Part shown: positions 1 through 15,700 of the stretch, one piece after another
Layout: the number at the start of each line of letters is the position of its first letter
Position numbering within the stretch: position 1 is the stretch's first letter
DNA from: Polyangium sp. y55x31
GTDB lineage: Bacteria > Myxococcota_A > Polyangia > Polyangiales > Polyangiaceae
NCBI RefSeq assembly: GCF_029946505.1
Contig: NZ_JARZHG010000038.1
Location: 1 to 64,000 of the forward strand
Direction of reading: 5' to 3'
Length of the DNA: 64,000 bases
The notes under the pieces: model-generated
Seen by the model: the letters and a program-made list of their open reading frames with translations, nothing else
Told to the model about the DNA's origin: nothing
Database searches by the model: none
Translations under genes and position numbers: made by a program

Positions 1-2877
1 GCCACCCGCGCCTGCGCCGCCTGCGCCGCCGGCACCACCCGCGCCGCCGGCACCACCTGCGCCGCCGGCGCCGCCCGCGCCGCCCTCGCCCGTCTCGCAG
101 GCGCCTGCCTGGCAGGTGCCGTCGGTGCAAGCCGTGCCGTCCGGCACCGTGCCGTCGGCCGGGCAATCCACGATCGCGCCGTCGCAAAGCTCCGCCAGGT
201 CGCACTCACCCGCCGCTGCGCGGCATTCCGTGCCTGCCACGGCGAGCGCGTCGGCTGGGCAATCCACCGTTGCGCCGTCGCAGCTCTCTGCCACGTCGCA
301 GAGGCCGATCGCCATGCGGCACACGGTGCCGGCGCTCGACAAGACGTCCGCTGGGCAATCGTCCGACGCGCCGTCGCACGTCTCCGCTGCGTCGCACGCG
401 CCTGCCATGCCGCGGCACTCGGTGCCTGCGGCGACCTTCGCGTCCGCCGGGCAAGCGCCGTTCACGCCGTCGCAGCTCTCCGCCACGTCGCAAGCGCCCG
501 CCGCGGCCCGGCATGCGGTGCCTGCCGGGACGAGGTTGTCGCCGGGGCAGAGTGGCGTGAACCCGTCGCAGATCTCGTCGACGTCGCACGCGCCCACGGC
601 TGCGCGGCAAACGCTGCCGCCTGCGGCCACTGCGTCCGCCGGGCAAGCGTTGCTCGCGCCGTCGCACGTCTCCGCCGGATCGCAGCCGCCGATCGAGGCG
701 CGGCACTCGGTGCCGGCCGCGACCTTTGCGTCCGCGGGGCAAGCAGTGCTCGTCCCGTCGCACATCTCGGCCACGTCGCACGCGCCGCCGGTCATGCGGC
801 ACTCGGTGCCGGCCGCAGAAGGCGTGCAGGTGCCCACCGCGCCCGCGAGGTTGCAGACCTGGCAATCGCTCGCCACGCCGCCGCCGCAGGCCGTGTTGCA
901 GCAGACGCCGTCGGCGCAGAAGCCGCTCGCGCAGTCCTTTCCGATCTGGCACGCCTGCCCGTTGTCGAGCTTGTTCTGCGGCGTGAACATGTACGCGGCG
1001 CCGCTGCCTGCGGCCGCGCCGGTGTGCGCCTCGGCGCCGACGATCGCCCACGAGCCGCTCACGCCGACGGCGTAACCGAACTGATCGCCGAGTCCGGCGT
1101 CCGAGCCCGTGAGCTTCTTCTCCTGGGCCCACACGCCCGCGGTCCGCAGGAACACGTAGGCCGAGCCGGTCGACTGCGGATCGTCGTAACGCGCGCCCAT
1201 GACTGCCGTGTCCCCGACGAGCGATACGGAGTAGCCGAACTGATCCCCGCCGTCGCCGTCCGCCGCGAGGATCTGCGCCTGCTGCGCCCAGACGCCCCCC
1301 GTGCGCGTGTATGCGTACACCTTGCCTTGCGAGGCCATGGCGAGCGGCGCGGCGATGAGCGCGGTGTCGCCAGCGATCGCGACGGAGTAGCCGAACCAAT
1401 CGTTCGCCTTGCCGTCGGGCGGGGCGAGCTTCGCTTGTTGCGCCCAGACGCCGGCGGTCCGGAAAAACACGAACGCCGAGCCCGACGCCGTGCCATTGTC
1501 GTCATCGGCGTACGCGCCGACGACGATGGTATCGGCCGAGACCGCGACGGACGTGCCGAACTCGTCCTGCCCGGCGGCCGCTGCGCCTGCCGTGAGCTTC
1601 GCGCCCTGCTGCGCGAACGTGGTCGCGCCCTTCAGGTACACGTAGGCCGAGCCTGCGTCCACGTTGGCCCCGTTGTCGTCGAACGGCGCGCCGACCACGA
1701 GCGTCGTGCCCGAGATCGCGACGGACGAGCCGAACCTGTCGCCCGCGGCATTATCGGCCGCGACGATCTTCTGGAGCTGCGTGAAATTCGAGCCGAAGGC
1801 CGTCCGCTGGAAGACGAAGACCGCGCCGCGGCTGGCGTTGTCGATCGGGGCGCCGATCGCGATGATGTTGCCGGAGATCGCCACCGCGCGGCCGAACCGG
1901 TCGCCGGCCGTGAGCGAGGCATCGCCCGAAAGGAGCCTCTGCGCCTGCGTCCACGTGTTGTTCCCGGCGTTCCGGAGGAACACGTACACCGAGCCTGCGT
2001 CCGCGCCCTTGGCGGCGTCGTCGTCGTCCGGCGCGCCCACGACGGCCGTGTCCCCGTCGATCGCCACCGCATAACCGAACGCATCGTCCGCCGCGCCGTC
2101 GTTCGCCAGGAGCTTCTGCGACTCGGCCCATACGATGGGATCGACCACGATCGGATAGATCGCGCCCGTGTCGTCCACGTGAATGGCGAGCCGGCCCTCT
2201 TCGGCCGAGAGGAACGACGGGAGCACGCGGCCGTTCGCGTCCGTGACGTAGAGGTCGGTGTAGCGGAGGATCACCTCGCCCGCCTCGTCGCGCAGGAGCG
2301 CCGCGTCCGCCTCGGCCGTGAGCTCGGGCAGGAGCCCCTCGGCGCGCATCGAAAGCGTGACCATGCCGCCGCCCGCCTCGCGGCACGCGGGCCGCTTCGC
2401 GAGATCGAAGCCCTGCTCCAGGCCGAGCGGGCCATTCAAATACCACTCCACGACATCGCCGCGGCGATATTCGGCGCGATTGCCGCGCGCCTCGGGTGAA
2501 GCCTCGGCCGCAGGCTCGAGATCGCCGTCGCAACCCACGGCGTCGAGCGAAAACTCGAACGGGCGATCGGCCCGCGCGTCGACGGCGACCCGCACCCCCG
2601 CCGGAGAGAGCTCCGCGGAGAGGCCCTGCGCCGGATTCCGGGCGGAAATCGTGCCCTTGTCGCCACGCTCCAGCCGATACGCGGGCGAGGCGTCCTTTTG
2701 CACCGCCGCCACGTAGGCGGCGCGCAGCCCCGCGTGATCCACCGCTTCCCCTGCCGGGGGCGCCTTCGCCTGCGCCGAAAGGGAAGCGTCCCCCGATTGC
2801 GGACCTCTGTCGTCCGCCCCGCACGCTGCCGCCAGCGAGACCGGAAGAGCAAACCACCATCGCTTCGCTGCCAACAT
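1..2877 (-). CDS. FG-GAP repeat and Cys-rich repeat lipoprotein, partial (C-terminus beyond window)
   Basis: The frame is open from an ATG at 2877 to base 1, giving 959 codons without a stop; the end lies outside the window. Residues 1-19 form a lipoprotein signal (Lys-Arg, hydrophobic stretch, LAAAC lipobox, Cys19). Residues about 245-630 hold about seven FG-GAP/integrin-alpha-like blades, each with a pattern like DxFGxSVAxxGDTxxVGAP. Residues about 636-925 hold about eight ~31-residue Cys repeats (AGTECR...GxCDxAExCDG...CPAD), like the disintegrin-type repeats of myxobacterial surface proteins. The visible end is a run of GGA tripeptides, a flexible linker. It is probably an outer-membrane-anchored adhesion or binding protein; the ligand is unknown. 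It is divergent from aspS. The Cys repeats are near-perfect at DNA level and could expand or contract. Confidence 0.85.
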   Translation of the reverse strand, partial: MLAAKRWWFALPVSLAAACGADDRGPQSGDASLSAQAKAPPAGEAVDHAGLRAAYVAAVQKDASPAYRLERGDKGTISARNPAQGLSAELSPAGVRVAVDARADRPFEFSLDAVGCDGDLEPAAEASPEARGNRAEYRRGDVVEWYLNGPLGLEQGFDLAKRPACREAGGGMVTLSMRAEGLLPELTAEADAALLRDEAGEVILRYTDLYVTDANGRVLPSFLSAEEGRLAIHVDDTGAIYPIVVDPIVWAESQKLLANDGAADDAFGYAVAIDGDTAVVGAPDDDDAAKGADAGSVYVFLRNAGNNTWTQAQRLLSGDASLTAGDRFGRAVAISGNIIAIGAPIDNASRGAVFVFQRTAFGSNFTQLQKIVAADNAAGDRFGSSVAISGTTLVVGAPFDDNGANVDAGSAYVYLKGATTFAQQGAKLTAGAAAAGQDEFGTSVAVSADTIVVGAYADDDNGTASGSAFVFFRTAGVWAQQAKLAPPDGKANDWFGYSVAIAGDTALIAAPLAMASQGKVYAYTRTGGVWAQQAQILAADGDGGDQFGYSVSLVGDTAVMGARYDDPQSTGSAYVFLRTAGVWAQEKKLTGSDAGLGDQFGYAVGVSGSWAIVGAEAHTGAAAGSGAAYMFTPQNKLDNGQACQIGKDCASGFCADGVCCNTACGGGVASDCQVCNLAGAVGTCTPSAAGTECRMTGGACDVAEMCDGTSTACPADAKVAAGTECRASIGGCDPAETCDGASNACPADAVAAGGSVCRAAVGACDVDEICDGFTPLCPGDNLVPAGTACRAAAGACDVAESCDGVNGACPADAKVAAGTECRGMAGACDAAETCDGASDDCPADVLSSAGTVCRMAIGLCDVAESCDGATVDCPADALAVAGTECRAAAGECDLAELCDGAIVDCPADGTVPDGTACTDGTCQAGACETGEGGAGGAGGAGGAGGAGGAGGAGGAGAGG

Positions 2878-3090
2878 TCTTCACCCCGTATCGTGAAGGG
2901 AAAAAGCTACACTCTGGACGAGCGGCCATGTTACCAAAGCCGCCCTTGCAGAGCGACGCCTTACGGCGGGACCACGTCCGCTTCGCCTCCACGCGCGTGT
3001 CGGGGCCGCGTTGGGAAGGCCACCAAAAAGCGAACGTGCGACCTGCCTGCCCCGTTGATGTAGCGGCGTGAGCGACTATGCTGCGCCGCC

Positions 3091-4896
3091 ATGTCGGAAT
3101 TTTTGGTGGACAAGAAGCGCACGCACTCCTGCAACGCGCTGCGTACGAGCGACGTCGGCAAGGACGTCGTGCTGATGGGCTGGGTGGCGCATCGCCGGGA
3201 CCACGGCGGCCGAGTGTTCATCGATCTGCGGGATCGCGAGGGCCTGACGCAGGTGGTCTTCGGCCCGGAGATCGGGAAGGAAGCGCACGAGCTCGCCAGC
3301 GAGCTGCGCTCGGAGTACTGCATCGGCATCGCCGGCAAGGTGGTGACGCGCGTCTCGTCGGGCGGGCAGCCCAATCCGAAGCTCGCGACCGGCGAGGTCG
3401 AGGTGAATGCCGAGCAGCTCCACATCTTCTCGCGCTCGGAGACGCCGCCGTTCCTCATCGAGGACGAGATCGACACGCGCGAAGAAATCCGGCTGAAGCA
3501 CCGCTACCTGGACCTGCGCCGTCCCGCGCTGCAGCGAAACTTCCTGGTGCGCTCGAAGCTCTACCGCGCCGCGCGTGATTACTTCCACGGCGAAGGCTTC
3601 ACCGAGCTCGAGACGCCTTTCATGGTGAAGTACACCCCCGGCGGCGCGCGAAACTTCCTCGTCCCCTCGCGCCTGAACCCGGGGAACTTCTATGCGCTCG
3701 CCGAGTCGCCGCAGATCTTCAAGCAGCTCTTCATGGTCGCGGGCTTCGAGCGATATTTCCAGATCGTGCGTTGCTTCCGCGACGAGGACCTCCGGCTCGA
3801 TCGACAGCCGGAGTTCACGCAGGTCGACGTGGAGATGTCCTTCATCACGGAGGAGGACATTTACGCGACGATGGAGGGCCTCATCGCCCGCGCCTGGAAG
3901 GACGTGCTCGACGTGGAGCTGCCGCGGCCGTTCCTCCGCATGAGCTACCGCGAGGCGATGCTCAAATACGGCTCCGACAAGCCCGACCTGCGCTTCGGGC
4001 TCGAGCTCGCCGACCTGACCGACGTGCTCCGCCCGCTCGAAGGCGGCGGCGTGCCGCTCTTCAAGACCGCCCTCGAGCAGAAGGGAATCATCAAAGCGCT
4101 CCGGATCCCCGCAAAGGAGGCCGCGTCGCTGTCGCGCACGGAGGCCGACAAACTCGAAGAGTTCGTGAAGGGATTCGGCGCACGCGGCCTCGCGCGAGCG
4201 CGCGTGGGCGAAGGCGGCGAGTGGACGCAGTCGCCGCTCAGCAAGACGGTGACGCCCGAAGCGCGGGCCGCAGTGAACTCCGCGCTCGGCGCCGGCCCCG
4301 GCGATCTCCTGTTCTTCCAGTTCGGCTCGTTCAAGCTCGTGAACGCAGTGCTCGGCGGCCTGCGCCTGCACCTCGGGCACAAGCTCGGGCTCATCCCCGA
4401 AGGACAATGGCGTTTCCTCTGGGTCACCGATTTCCCGATGTTCGAGCAAGCCGAGAGCGGGCAATGGGTCGCCGCACATCACCCGTTCACGTCTCCGAAG
4501 CCGGAGCACGTGCAACACCTCGGCACCGACAACGGACGCGTGGAGGCGCGCGCCTACGACCTCGTGCTGAACGGCAACGAAATCGCAGGCGGCTCGATCC
4601 GTATCCACCAGCGCGAGGTACAAGCCAAGGTCTTCGCCGCACTCGGCCTCTCCGAGGACGATTTCCGCGCAAAGTTCGGCTTCCTCCTCGACGCATTCCG
4701 CTACGGCCCGCCCCCGCACGGCGGCATCGCCTTCGGCCTCGACCGCCTGACGATGCTCCTCTGCAACGCAGGCAGCCTGCGCGACGTCATCGCCTTCCCG
4801 AAGACGCAAAAAGGCACAGACCTCATGACGGACGCGCCCACCGGCGTCGCCCCCGAACAACTCGACGAGCTCGGCGTACAGCTCAAGAAGGTCTGA
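3091..4896 (+). CDS. aspS: Aspartyl-tRNA synthetase, probably non-discriminating
   Basis: This 601-residue class IIb aminoacyl-tRNA synthetase charges tRNA with aspartate in the cytoplasm. It has the N-terminal OB-fold anticodon domain (residues 1-110), class II motif 2 around FRDEDLRLDRQPEFTQVD, the bacterial GAD insertion domain in the middle, and motif 3 (GIAFGLDRLTMLL) near the C-terminus. Length matches bacterial AspRS. In the anticodon domain the sequence RRDHGG carries His38. A His here is reported in AspRS enzymes that also charge tRNA-Asn, so GatCAB-dependent Asn-tRNA formation is likely; this last point is inference. Start is ATG; the frame opens just before it. A hairpin array begins 10 nt after the stop. 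Confidence 0.97.
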   Translation: MSEFLVDKKRTHSCNALRTSDVGKDVVLMGWVAHRRDHGGRVFIDLRDREGLTQVVFGPEIGKEAHELASELRSEYCIGIAGKVVTRVSSGGQPNPKLATGEVEVNAEQLHIFSRSETPPFLIEDEIDTREEIRLKHRYLDLRRPALQRNFLVRSKLYRAARDYFHGEGFTELETPFMVKYTPGGARNFLVPSRLNPGNFYALAESPQIFKQLFMVAGFERYFQIVRCFRDEDLRLDRQPEFTQVDVEMSFITEEDIYATMEGLIARAWKDVLDVELPRPFLRMSYREAMLKYGSDKPDLRFGLELADLTDVLRPLEGGGVPLFKTALEQKGIIKALRIPAKEAASLSRTEADKLEEFVKGFGARGLARARVGEGGEWTQSPLSKTVTPEARAAVNSALGAGPGDLLFFQFGSFKLVNAVLGGLRLHLGHKLGLIPEGQWRFLWVTDFPMFEQAESGQWVAAHHPFTSPKPEHVQHLGTDNGRVEARAYDLVLNGNEIAGGSIRIHQREVQAKVFAALGLSEDDFRAKFGFLLDAFRYGPPPHGGIAFGLDRLTMLLCNAGSLRDVIAFPKTQKGTDLMTDAPTGVAPEQLDELGVQLKKV

Positions 4897-4906
4897 GCCC
4901 CTGGAG

Positions 4907-5215
4907 CCGGGGCTCTGCCCCGGACCCCGCGGGGGCTGTTCGCCCCTCGACCCGAACCAGGCACGGCCTGGACCGAGGGCGGAAAAACTGCGCGGTGCGC
5001 AGTTTTTCCGACGGGCCGGTGGCAAGACCGTGAGGGTCCGTTTCAAGCTTGAAGCGTCAGCGCTGCGGTCTTGACGGGCAGGGTCGTCGCCGGTCTTGAC
5101 CTGGCCCGTTCGATGAACTGCGCATTGCGCAGTTCATCGACCCCGAGTCCAGCGCTTGCGCTGGTCCGGGTGCAGGGGCGGACAGCCCCTGCTGGGGCCT
5201 GGGGCAAAGCCCCAG
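4907..5215. repeat. Composite hairpin repeat C1 (B array plus inverted A array)
   Basis: This fills the gap between the convergent ends of aspS and the giant kinase gene. The B half (4907-5009, plus orientation) has four consecutive hairpins: 4907-4923 (CCGGGGC/GCCCCGG), 4931-4946 (GGGGC/GCCCC), 4957-4971 (CCAGGC/GCCTGG) and 4981-5009 (GGAAAAACTGCGC paired with its complement). The A half (5110-5215) is the mirror arrangement: 5110-5140 (TCGATGAACTGCGC and complement), 5149-5164 (CCAGCGC/GCGCTGG), 5173-5191 and 5199-5215 (CTGGGGC/GCCCCAG). A spacer of about 100 nt separates the halves. In each half the GC-rich hairpin is next to the stop codon. Confidence 0.9.
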
Positions 5216-5235
5216 CGACAGGGCGCACAGGTATC

Positions 5236-11196
<5,961 letters not shown>

Positions 11197-11507
11197 CCGC
11201 GAACCCCTCCCGTGCGTCTCGTAGAGATGCACGATCCCGATCTGCACCCAACTAACCTCGGCGAGGCGGCGCACGTCAATGCAATTTTGAACGACGCGAG
11301 AATTGGTCGTGTCGAGCCAAACCGCGCGAGCACACAATCGAAGCTCACCGCCCCTGCATCGTGTACAAGCGAAATCACATCCACGCCGGAAAGGCCCACT
11401 TTTGCAGACTCGCCGCCATGCGTTTCCAGGAGCGTCGTCACATGTTTGACGCTTTACTGTCGTGGCGCTTCTTGATACGGTCCGCCGGAAACTCTTCGGG
11501 GGCTGGG
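11197..11507. promoter_or_regulatory. Divergent intergenic region of the signalling island
   Basis: This 311-bp region separates the 5' ends of the copy-1 giant kinase (minus) and the receiver-STAS gene (plus). No open frame with a ribosome site is convincing here: the longer versions of both flanking frames read through it from TTG or ATG codons lacking an upstream purine-rich site. It must hold the promoters for both genes. I see no clear -35/-10 pair and no strong palindrome. Confidence 0.5.
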
Positions 11508-12497
11508 ATGGACGCTCTGACGCAATACAATGGACTCGTGGTCGCGGTCGACGACAATCCCGTCAACCTCGACACGCTGCTCGAAGCATTGTCGGGCGAG
11601 CGTCTGGACCTCGCCGTCGCCACCGATGGCAACATGGCGATGCGCCTGATCGAGCGCGAGCAGCCTGATCTCGTTCTCCTCGACGTCATGTTGCCGGACA
11701 TCGACGGCTTCGAGGTGTGCAGGCGGCTGAAGGCCAATCCGCAAACCGCCGACACCCAGATCGTCTTCATGACCTCCTTGAGCAATCGGGAGCATCGATT
11801 GCAGGGGCTGCATGCGGGCGCCGTGGATTACATAAGCAAGCCCTTCGATTCCGAGGAGCTCTTGGCGCGCATACGCCCGCACATCGCCGTCCGGCGCATG
11901 ACGCGGGCGCTGCAGGAAAAAAATACGAGCCTGGAGGCGGAAATCCGGCAGCGCGCCGCCGCCGAGGCCGCGCGCGAGGCGCTGCTCCTCGAGCTCATGG
12001 CCCGCACCGACGAGCTGCGTGACGCCAAGGATCGGCTCGAGCGCGAGCTCGTCGAGAAAGGCCGCGTGAATGCGGAGAGGACCGCGCTGCACGAGCAGAT
12101 CATCGCCGCGCAGCGCACCCGGCTCCTCGAGCTCTCCACGCCGCTCATTCCGATCACGGATCGCATCCTGGTCATGCCGCTCATCGGTACGATGGACGCC
12201 GACCGGGCCGAGCAGGCCATCGAGGCGATGCTCCAGGGCGCCAGCAGCCGATCCGCCGATTTCGTCATTCTCGACATCACGGGCCTCAAGCGCGTGGACG
12301 AGAACGTCGCCAGCATGCTCCTCGCCGCTGCCAGCGGCCTCAGGCTCCTCGGGACGCGCACGGTGATCACCGGGATACGCGCGGAGGTGGCCCGGACGCT
12401 CGTCCATGGCAACGCATCCCTGCAAGGTATCGTCACGAAGGCGACGCTCCAGGATGGCATTGCGGTCGCAATGCGGGCCGCCCGCCATCGCGAATGA
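11508..12497 (+). CDS. Receiver-coiled coil-STAS protein (RsbR-like)
   Basis: A 329-residue protein. Residues 8-125 form a two-component receiver: acidic pair DD at 15-16, phospho-acceptor Asp59 in LLDVMLPDIDGFE, and a conserved KPF. Residues about 130-195 are a charged helix (coiled coil). Residues about 200-320 match the STAS domain of RsbR-type stressosome proteins: ITDRILVMPLIGTMD, then DITG and TVITGIRAEVA, the two segments whose Thr residues are phosphorylated by RsbT in the known family. It probably links a histidine kinase to a partner-switching anti-sigma or stressosome-like output. Start is ATG at 11508 after GGGGGCTGGG. It sits exactly between the two inverted giant kinases, so it is their best candidate phosphorelay partner. 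No RsbS, RsbT or sigma factor gene is nearby. Confidence 0.9.
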   Translation: MDALTQYNGLVVAVDDNPVNLDTLLEALSGERLDLAVATDGNMAMRLIEREQPDLVLLDVMLPDIDGFEVCRRLKANPQTADTQIVFMTSLSNREHRLQGLHAGAVDYISKPFDSEELLARIRPHIAVRRMTRALQEKNTSLEAEIRQRAAAEAAREALLLELMARTDELRDAKDRLERELVEKGRVNAERTALHEQIIAAQRTRLLELSTPLIPITDRILVMPLIGTMDADRAEQAIEAMLQGASSRSADFVILDITGLKRVDENVASMLLAAASGLRLLGTRTVITGIRAEVARTLVHGNASLQGIVTKATLQDGIAVAMRAARHRE

Positions 12498-12709
12498 GGC
12501 ATCTTCCCGCGTCCGTCCCCGGAGCACGTCGGCGGCGGCGCGTGCAGCCCCCGGTCGCCGGGAAGCGTAGGGACGACCACGGCTTCGTCGCGCCAAGGTT
12601 GCCCTGAAGATCAAAATTCCCCAGAGACCGATGGTCGCATTTCGCCCCGCTCGATCTAGGATCGATGTGCTCGGACGGCGCGCCCCCGGAAAGGACGCGA
12701 GGGAAAACG

Positions 12710-15700
12710 ATGGACCTGCGGGAGTACACGCTGGGAGAGGTCGTCTACGACGGCAGCGAAACACGGGTATGGCGCGCGGTCCATGTCCCCTCGGGAGCGC
12801 ACGTGGCAATCAAGAGCCCGGTGGCCGGGGTGCCCAGTCCGCGCGTGATGGGGCGGCTGATCCACGAGCACCAGGCGCTCATCCAGCTCGCGGACGTGCC
12901 CGGGGTGGCGCGCGCACGGACGCTTTTGCAGCAGGGCGGCACGACGGCGCTGGTGCTGGAGGATCCTGGGCTCGACTCGCTCGATCGCCTGCTCGCCAAG
13001 CAGGGGCGCTTGCCGATCGGGTCCGCGCTGCGGCTCGGCCGGCGCCTGTCGCGGGTGCTCGAGGGCGTGCATGCCGCCGGCGTGATGCACAAGGACATCA
13101 AGCCGCAAAACGTGCTGGTCGACGAGGCGTGTGAGAGGGTCACGCTGCTCGATTTCGGCATCGCCTCGCTCCTGTCCCAGGAGGCGACCGAGGCGAGCAT
13201 TCCCGAGGCGCTGGAGGGGACGCTGGTTTATATTTCCCCGGAGCAGACGGGGCGCACGGCACGCGCGCTCGATACGCGCACGGATCTTTATTCACTGGGC
13301 GTGACGCTCTTCGAGGTGATGTCAGGGCGGCTGCCCTTCACGGAGCGCGATCCGCTTTCGCTGGTGCACGCGCACCTGGCCAAGGACCCGCCTCCGCTCG
13401 ATTCCGTCGCCCCGGACGTGCCCAGGGCCGTGGCGGCCATCGTGGCGAAGCTCCTGGCCAAGGATCCCGAGCGCCGCTACCAGACGGCCCGCGGCGTGGC
13501 GGAGGACCTGGAGGAGGCGCTCCGGCAATGGGACGAGCGGGGCACGGTGGAGCCCTTCCCGCTGGGAAAGAAGGACTTTTCGCGCAAGCTGCGATTGCCG
13601 CAGGCGCTCGTGGGGCGGGAGCGCGACGTCGAGCGGGTGGGCGAGTCCTTTGCGCGCGCCGCGCAGGGCATGACGGAGCTTTTGCTCGTCGGCGGTCCCT
13701 CGGGCATCGGCAAAACGGCGCTGGTGCGAACGGTTTACAGGGACATCGCGCAGGCGGGGCGTGGGCTCTTGATCGCGGGCAAGCACGATCAGCTCGCACG
13801 GTCGACGCCCTACGCGGCGCTTTCGCAAGCGTTCGGGGCGCTGATGCGTCAATGGCTCTCGAGCCCGGAGGCGGTGCTCGAGGCCTGGCGGGAGCGAATT
13901 CGGCGCGAGGTCGGGGACAACGCGCGTCTGATTGCGGACGTGGTGCCGGAGCTCGACCTCGTCATGGGCAAACTGCCGCCCGTGCCGCCGGTGGAAGGCG
14001 AGCAGGTGCTCAATCGGCAGAAGCTGACGTGGCTGAACTTCGTTCGAGCCGTCACGGCGCCAAACCCGCCGCTCGTGATGTTCCTGGACGACATGCAATG
14101 GGCCGACAGCGCCACGTTGATCATCCTGCAGACGCTGCTGACGGACGTGGAGCGCAAATCGCTGCTCGTGATCGCGGCGTACCGCGACAACGAGACGCCG
14201 CCCGAGCACCCGCTGTGGAAGCTCGTGGAGGCGGTGGAAAAGAGCGAGGCCAAGGTTTCTCGAATGACGGTGGGCCCCCTGTCGGGAGAGCAGGTGCAAA
14301 AGTGGCTCTCGCGAACGCTGGAGAGCGAGCCCGCGCGGGTTTTGCCGCTCTCGCGCGTGCTTTCGCACAAGACCCGCGGAAACCCGTTTTTCCTGGAACA
14401 GCTCCTGCTCTCCCTGCACCGGCAGAAGCAGGTGGTGAGGGACCCGGAGAGCGGGGCGTGGCGCTGGGAGCAATCGTCGCTGGAGAGGGCGGGCGTCACC
14501 GATAACGTGGTGGCGCTCCTGACGGACAAGGTGCGCGAGATGCCCGAGCCGACGCAAAAGCTTCTGGGGCTCGCGGCCTGCGCAGGGCATACGTTCCATC
14601 TCCAGGATCTGGAGCGATTGAGCGGATGGGAGCGCGCCCGGGTGACGGGGGCATTGTGGCCGGCGCTGGATGCGGAGCTGGTGGTGCCGGTCGACGGCGC
14701 TTACCGCCCCGCGCAGGCGCTCGGCGGCATTGGCGATGTGGCTCTGGACGCGGCATACCGGTTCCTGCACGACCGCGTGCAGCAGGCGAGCTACGAGCGG
14801 ATCTCGCCGGAGCAGCGCATCCTCGCGCACCTCGAGATCGGCCGGCGGCTCCGGGCGCGTCATCGTGCCGAGGGGGGTACGGCCCAGCAATTCCTGGAGC
14901 TCGTGCGGCACCTGAATCTGGGCTCGGCGCGGCTCGAATCGGCGGAGGAGCGCAAGGAGCTCGCGCGGCTGAACCTCGAGGCCGCGCGCACCGCGAAGGC
15001 CGCGAGCTCGCACCGATTGATGGCCAACCTGCTGGACAACGCGCAGGCGCTCCTCGGCGAGCGGGCCTGGGAGGAGGAGCGCGAGTTATCGGCGGAGATC
15101 GGGCTGGAGCGGCTGGAGGCCGCTTATCTCTTGCGGGAGTTCGACGACGTCGAGGCGCGGGCGCTCGCGTTGCTGGACAGGTCTCTGCCGGAGGTGGCGT
15201 GGCTCTCGGCGCAGGAAATCCGCACGCGCTGCTGCGTCGCCACGGGTCAGTACGCGCGGGGGATCGGCCTCGGGATAGCCGCGCTCGCGAAGCAGGGCAT
15301 CACGTTCCCCGACACGGACGACGCGTGTCAGGCCGCGCTCCTGCAAGAGTCCACCGAGCTGGATCAATGGCTCGAACACCACCCGGACGGGTTCGATCGA
15401 ATGCAGATCGATCCGTCTCTGGAGCACCGGCTCATCGATGCCCTGATGACGCAGGCGCAGCTCTGCACGATCTACGGCGGCCGGCCGATGTTGTATTCGC
15501 TCATCATCGCCCGCATCGTGTCCGAGGCGATACGGCGGGACGCGCTCACGCCGGCGGCCACCTTCATGATCTGCAGCTTTGCCAACGTGTGGTCGGTGGC
15601 GACGGGCATGTATCGCCGTGTCATGCGCTGGCTCACGCCCGGGGTGCGCGCCGCGGAGCGCGTGGGTTCCCCGATGCTCCCCGAGTGCATCGCACTCAAG

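Noticed and set aside
206..1399. Alternative minus frames in the FG-GAP gene (397 and 413 residues)
   Set aside because: Arg-rich low-complexity sequences in other frames of the same strand. The frame ending at base 1 has a lipoprotein signal, FG-GAP and Cys repeats.
3076..5046. 656-residue open frame antisense to aspS
   Set aside because: Its composition mirrors codon bias of aspS on the other strand (Leu/Glu/Arg/Ala rich, no family pattern), has no ribosome site, and runs through repeat C1. It is a chance antisense frame.
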